Shown here piece after piece: positions 61,272 to 64,000 of a DNA stretch of 64,000 bases. This DNA comes from DATJLY01 sp963773665. Its GTDB lineage: Bacteria; Pseudomonadota; Alphaproteobacteria; ATCC43930; CGMCC-115725. How positions within the stretch are numbered: the first letter of the stretch is position 1; each line of letters begins with the position of its first letter. Under the pieces are notes generated by a model. That model searched no databases, was not told the origin of the DNA, and saw nothing but the letters and a program-made list of their open reading frames with translations. The stretch covers positions 310,001 to 374,000 of the forward strand of contig CAVZBZ010000013.1 in NCBI GenBank assembly GCA_963773665.1, in the 5' to 3' direction. The translations under genes and the position numbers were made by a program.

Positions 61272-62792
61272 ATGCCGGAACTCGAACTGAAACTCTACGT
61301 CGCCGAGAGCGACCTGCCTAAGGCGCGGTCGGCGCTGCTTGCCATGGCCGGACGCCCGCGGCCGTCGCGCGCGAAGCTCACCACGACCTATTACGACACG
61401 GCGCGCGACGCGCTACGCGAGCGCGAGCTGATGCTGCGCGTGAGAAAGCAGGGTCGCCGCTTCATCCAGTCGGTGAAGGCGCACGATTTGACCGGCGCCG
61501 ACGTGCTGGAGCGCGGCGAATGGGAGGATCGGGTCAAGGGCGCCGCGCCCGATCTCGACGCGCCGCAAAGCGGCGGCCACGTACGCGCGGCCGTCGCGTC
61601 GGACGAGCTGGTGCCGCTCTTCACCACCGTGGTCGAGCGGACCGCGTTCGTGCTGCGTCCGCGCCAGGACACCGAGATCGAGGTGGCGATCGACCGCGGC
61701 GCGATCGTGGTGCCGAACGGCGGCAGCGAGCCGATCCATGAGATCGAGCTCGAACTGAAGCGCGGCGACACGGTGGTGCTGTGGGACGTGGCGCTCAGGC
61801 TTCTGGAAATCGTGCCTTGCCGCATCGGTACGCGCAGCAAGGGCGAGCGCGGCTATGCGCTCGCGCGCGGCGAACGGGGCCAGCCGCCGGTGCTGCACGC
61901 GCAAAAGATGGTGCTCGACCGCAAGATGCTGCTCGATGCCGCGCTGCAGGTCGCCGGGCGGCGCCTTATCGCTGCGATTCTGCGCAACGAGACGGCGGCG
62001 CGCGAGGGCGTCGCCGAGGCCGTGCATCAGATGCGCGTCGCCATCCGGCGGCTCCGCGCGGTGCTGTCGGCGATGCGCCGCATGCTGCCGCAGGAGCATT
62101 ACAGCTGGGCCAACGGCGAGCTCAAATGGCTCGGCAGCGCGCTCGGGGCGGCGCGCAACTGGGATGTGTTCGCGGAAAACCTGGTCGGGCCGCTCAAGGG
62201 CGCGCTCGCCGAAACACCCGAGCTCGAGACTCTCTCGCGCGCCGCCGAGCGCCACCGCGACAATGCCTATGACGAGGTTCGCGCGGTGATCGCCTCGGCG
62301 CGCTACACCGGGTCGATCATGCGGCTCGCGCGCTGGTTCGAGGCGCGCGGCTGGCGCGACCAGCCGGTGACCGAGGATTCGGCGCGTCTCGTTGCGCCGC
62401 TCAGCAAAGTCGCGCCGGATCTGCTGCAGCGCCTGCACCGCAAGGCGTGGCGGTGCTCGCGGGGATTTGCGCATCTGGCGCCGCAAGACCGGCACAAGCT
62501 TCGCATCGCGCTCAAGAAGCTGCGCTATGCGATCGAGTTCCTGGAATCGATCTACGGAAGGCGCGCGGTCGCGCGCTACATGCGGCGCTTGAAGCCGCTG
62601 CAGGACGGGCTCGGCCGCGAAAGCGACGTGCGCGCCGCGCACGCGCTGGCGGCAGCGCTCGCCGGCGACGGCGGCAAGGTCGAGCGCGCGTGCGGCGTCG
62701 TCCTCGGCTGGTACAGCCGCGCCCTCAGCGAGTCCGAGAAAGAGACGCGGAAGCATGTCCGCCGCTTCCGCCGCGTCCCGTCCTTCTGGTGA
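61272..62792 (+). CDS. CYTH and CHAD domain protein, inorganic triphosphatase-like
   Basis: 506 residues from ATG 61272. The N-terminal CYTH domain has the EXEXK motif at residues 3-7 ('MPELELKLYV'), then 'TTYYDTARDALRERELMLRV' and 'EIELELKRGD'. The C-terminal CHAD domain has the conserved His/Arg helices 'AVHQMRVAIRRLRAVLSAM' and 'RHKLRIALKKLRYAIEF'. CYTH proteins hydrolyse tripolyphosphate and CHAD binds polyphosphate, so the protein probably acts in polyphosphate metabolism. Length is usual for the fused family. Confidence 0.93.
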   Translation: MPELELKLYVAESDLPKARSALLAMAGRPRPSRAKLTTTYYDTARDALRERELMLRVRKQGRRFIQSVKAHDLTGADVLERGEWEDRVKGAAPDLDAPQSGGHVRAAVASDELVPLFTTVVERTAFVLRPRQDTEIEVAIDRGAIVVPNGGSEPIHEIELELKRGDTVVLWDVALRLLEIVPCRIGTRSKGERGYALARGERGQPPVLHAQKMVLDRKMLLDAALQVAGRRLIAAILRNETAAREGVAEAVHQMRVAIRRLRAVLSAMRRMLPQEHYSWANGELKWLGSALGAARNWDVFAENLVGPLKGALAETPELETLSRAAERHRDNAYDEVRAVIASARYTGSIMRLARWFEARGWRDQPVTEDSARLVAPLSKVAPDLLQRLHRKAWRCSRGFAHLAPQDRHKLRIALKKLRYAIEFLESIYGRRAVARYMRRLKPLQDGLGRESDVRAAHALAAALAGDGGKVERACGVVLGWYSRALSESEKETRKHVRRFRRVPSFW

Positions 62793-62804
62793 TCGGCCGA
62801 ACGT

Positions 62805-63578
62805 TCAGCCCGGCTGGAGACGCGGCACACCGAGCCGGCCGATCCCGGGCAGCATCAGTCCGGGCGCGGCAAAATCGACGCCGAGATTGAGCCCCAGGAG
62901 ATTGAACTCGATCCCCTCCGCCCGTGCCACCAGGATGCCGGCAACGCCGAACAGCGAAAGCTGATAGCCCGTGCCGCTGGGTGCTGCGGCCCAGAAGGCG
63001 CCGCCCGGCAGGAAGTCCTTGCCGATCGCGTTCGACGGCAGCGCCAGTCCCAGCTCCGGCACCCTGCGCGCGATGAAGGCGGCAAAGGTATTGCTGTTGG
63101 GGCCCGGCCAGGCGCGGTACTCGTGCGGATAGGGATAGGCTGCAACCGCGTCGCGGATCTTCGCGATGATTGCGTCGACGCCCGTGCCGCGGCGCTCGAG
63201 CACGATCTCGGGCTGCGCGCCGAACCAGTAATTGTCGGGGCCGGTGCGGTCAACCCGGACCGCCGGGGCGCCGTTCGCGACGCCGAAGCCGATTACCTCG
63301 TAGCGCGTATAGCGTGGCGCGCCCGAAGGTTTCACCACGATCCAGGTATGGACGGCGAAGGCGCCGCGCCAGGCGACGGCGCGCGCCGCATAGACCTGGA
63401 CGACCGCCTCTTGCGTCGTCGCGGGATCGGGCGAAAGACCCGTCGCATCGCGCCGCGCTTCATACCAGGGAACGCCGCCATCGCGACCGAACATGCAGGA
63501 ACTCACCGGAACGGGGAGGAGGAGGAGGCACAAGAACGCGCCGGCCAGGCGGCCAAGACGCCGCAGGCCGGCGCGCAT
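62805..63578 (-). CDS. DUF3750-like exported lipoprotein candidate
   Basis: 257 residues from ATG 63578. A basic N-terminus and hydrophobic 'LAGAFLCLLLLPVPVSSCMF' give a signal sequence; the Cys at its end fits an approximate lipobox. The mature part, with 'WRGAFAVHTWIVVKPSGAPR', 'YTRYEVIGFG' and 'YRAWPGPNSNTFAAFIAR', matches a conserved proteobacterial family I associate with DUF3750. His/Asn-Cys-like positions ('HTW', 'GPNSNTF') recall NlpC-type folds, but activity is unknown. Convergent with the CYTH-CHAD gene, 12 nt apart. Confidence 0.75.
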   Translation of the reverse strand: MRAGLRRLGRLAGAFLCLLLLPVPVSSCMFGRDGGVPWYEARRDATGLSPDPATTQEAVVQVYAARAVAWRGAFAVHTWIVVKPSGAPRYTRYEVIGFGVANGAPAVRVDRTGPDNYWFGAQPEIVLERRGTGVDAIIAKIRDAVAAYPYPHEYRAWPGPNSNTFAAFIARRVPELGLALPSNAIGKDFLPGGAFWAAAPSGTGYQLSLFGVAGILVARAEGIEFNLLGLNLGVDFAAPGLMLPGIGRLGVPRLQPG

Positions 63579-63778
63579 GCCCTTTATAGGCGACGATCCG
63601 GGTTTTCGTGCACCGTCCGGCTCGATGGCCGCCAGGGGGCTTCGATCCTATTAGCTGCTTGGCCGATTCCGTCATTCTGGAGGGCGGCGCCGGGCAGACG
63701 CAAGACCACCCGCGTCCCGACGTTTCCCGCGCGTTCAGGGCGATGCGAGCATGATCGCCGCACGCTATTAAGGTCGGC

Positions 63779-64000
63779 ATGCGATCACATTTGGGCGAGG
63801 AAACGCGCATTCCCTACGGCCGGTTCCGCGCCGGCGATGCCGGGCCGGAGCTGCGCGTCGCCATGGGCGCGAAGCTGCGTCTTTCGGACGGCCCCTATCC
63901 CTTCGCCGAGCCGCCCGACCTCGTCCGCGCTACCAATGTCGAGGATCGGCTCGACCTGCTGCGCGAGCATCTGCGTTCGCTCTGCGGTCCGTGGGACCGG
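63779..64000 (+). CDS. unknown protein, N-terminal part (runs off the window)
   Basis: Open from ATG 63779 ('aaggt' upstream) to the last base, 74 residues seen. It reads 'IPYGRFRAGDAGPELRVAMG', 'KLRLSDGPYPFAEPP' and 'NVEDRLDLLREHLRSL'. No signal peptide or membrane helix. No family is recognised from this part. The 200 nt before it (63579-63778) contain no gene that I can support. Confidence 0.55.
   Translation, partial: MRSHLGEETRIPYGRFRAGDAGPELRVAMGAKLRLSDGPYPFAEPPDLVRATNVEDRLDLLREHLRSLCGPWDR

Overview
The window is high-GC DNA (roughly two thirds G+C by eye), densely coding on both strands, with many 1-4 nt start/stop overlaps. It has no rRNA, tRNA, CRISPR or phage genes that I can see. 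The gene set suggests an alphaproteobacterial chromosome, probably Hyphomicrobiales/Rhizobiales or a relative: an Anbu operon, a transaldolase-glucose-6-phosphate isomerase fusion, form-II CoxL-like molybdenum hydroxylases, a Flp pilin, an HCHL-type crotonase, an LpxH-type phosphatase, and REP-like palindromes of the 'cctcatcctgagcgaag' and 'cccgcgaaagcggg' kinds. That is inference from content, not a phylogenetic result.

Layout. 1-3.2 kb: end of an alpha/beta hydrolase, a small zinc-ribbon-like ORF, then a three-gene unit of a two-domain VOC (extradiol-dioxygenase-like) protein, an HD-domain protein with a diiron-oxygenase-like ligand pattern, and a carboxymuconolactone-decarboxylase-family protein. 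3.2-7.3 kb: the Anbu operon on the minus strand (Anbu, transglutaminase, alpha-E, circularly permuted ATP-grasp), interrupted by a long inverted repeat. 7.5-17.5 kb: acyl-CoA and aromatic catabolism (crotonase, NDP-forming acyl-CoA synthetase, acyl-CoA dehydrogenase, hydroxycinnamoyl-CoA hydratase-lyase-like enzyme, amidohydrolase, alpha/beta hydrolase, FAD monooxygenase, SnoaL-like protein, branched-chain-type ABC binding protein). 17.6-21.9 kb: a stand-alone LigA-domain protein, HyuA/HyuB-type hydantoinase/oxoprolinase subunits and a small membrane protein. 22-26.4 kb: an RND efflux pump without its outer-membrane channel. 26.5-31 kb: tal-pgi fusion, rpiA and a broken transketolase fragment. 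31-39.4 kb: PAS protein, SDR, histone-H1-like basic protein, hydrolases, 2-hydroxyacid dehydrogenase, polysaccharide deacetylase, and a binding protein / decarboxylase-type amidohydrolase / dienelactone hydrolase unit. 39.5-43.3 kb: CinA-type amidohydrolase, the first orphan molybdenum hydroxylase and a frameshifted UdgX. 43.5-48.8 kb: Do/DegQ protease, LivMHFG transporter parts, and a 55-residue Flp pilin. 48.9-55.9 kb: a 4,5-dihydroxyphthalate-decarboxylase-family protein, two more molybdenum hydroxylase large subunits and an amidohydrolase. 55.9-64 kb: an ABM-like protein, an F420-reductase-like/PqqC-like pair, a lipid kinase, an LpxH-like phosphatase, another CMD protein, a flavin reductase, a CYTH-CHAD protein, a DUF3750-like lipoprotein and a truncated unknown gene.

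How it works together. Most of the window looks like peripheral catabolism of aromatic and organic acids: uptake (ABC binding proteins, Liv permeases), CoA activation, side-chain cleavage, ring hydroxylation or opening, decarboxylation and hydrolysis. Housekeeping genes sit between these blocks (PPP enzymes, DegQ, LpxH). I recognise no classical transcriptional regulator in the 64 kb. The points most worth a second look are the VOC/HD/CMD unit, three partnerless molybdenum hydroxylase large subunits, two recent-looking gene breakages (transketolase, UdgX), crotonases with altered active sites, and an orphan promoter with a perfect palindrome between its -35 and -10 boxes.
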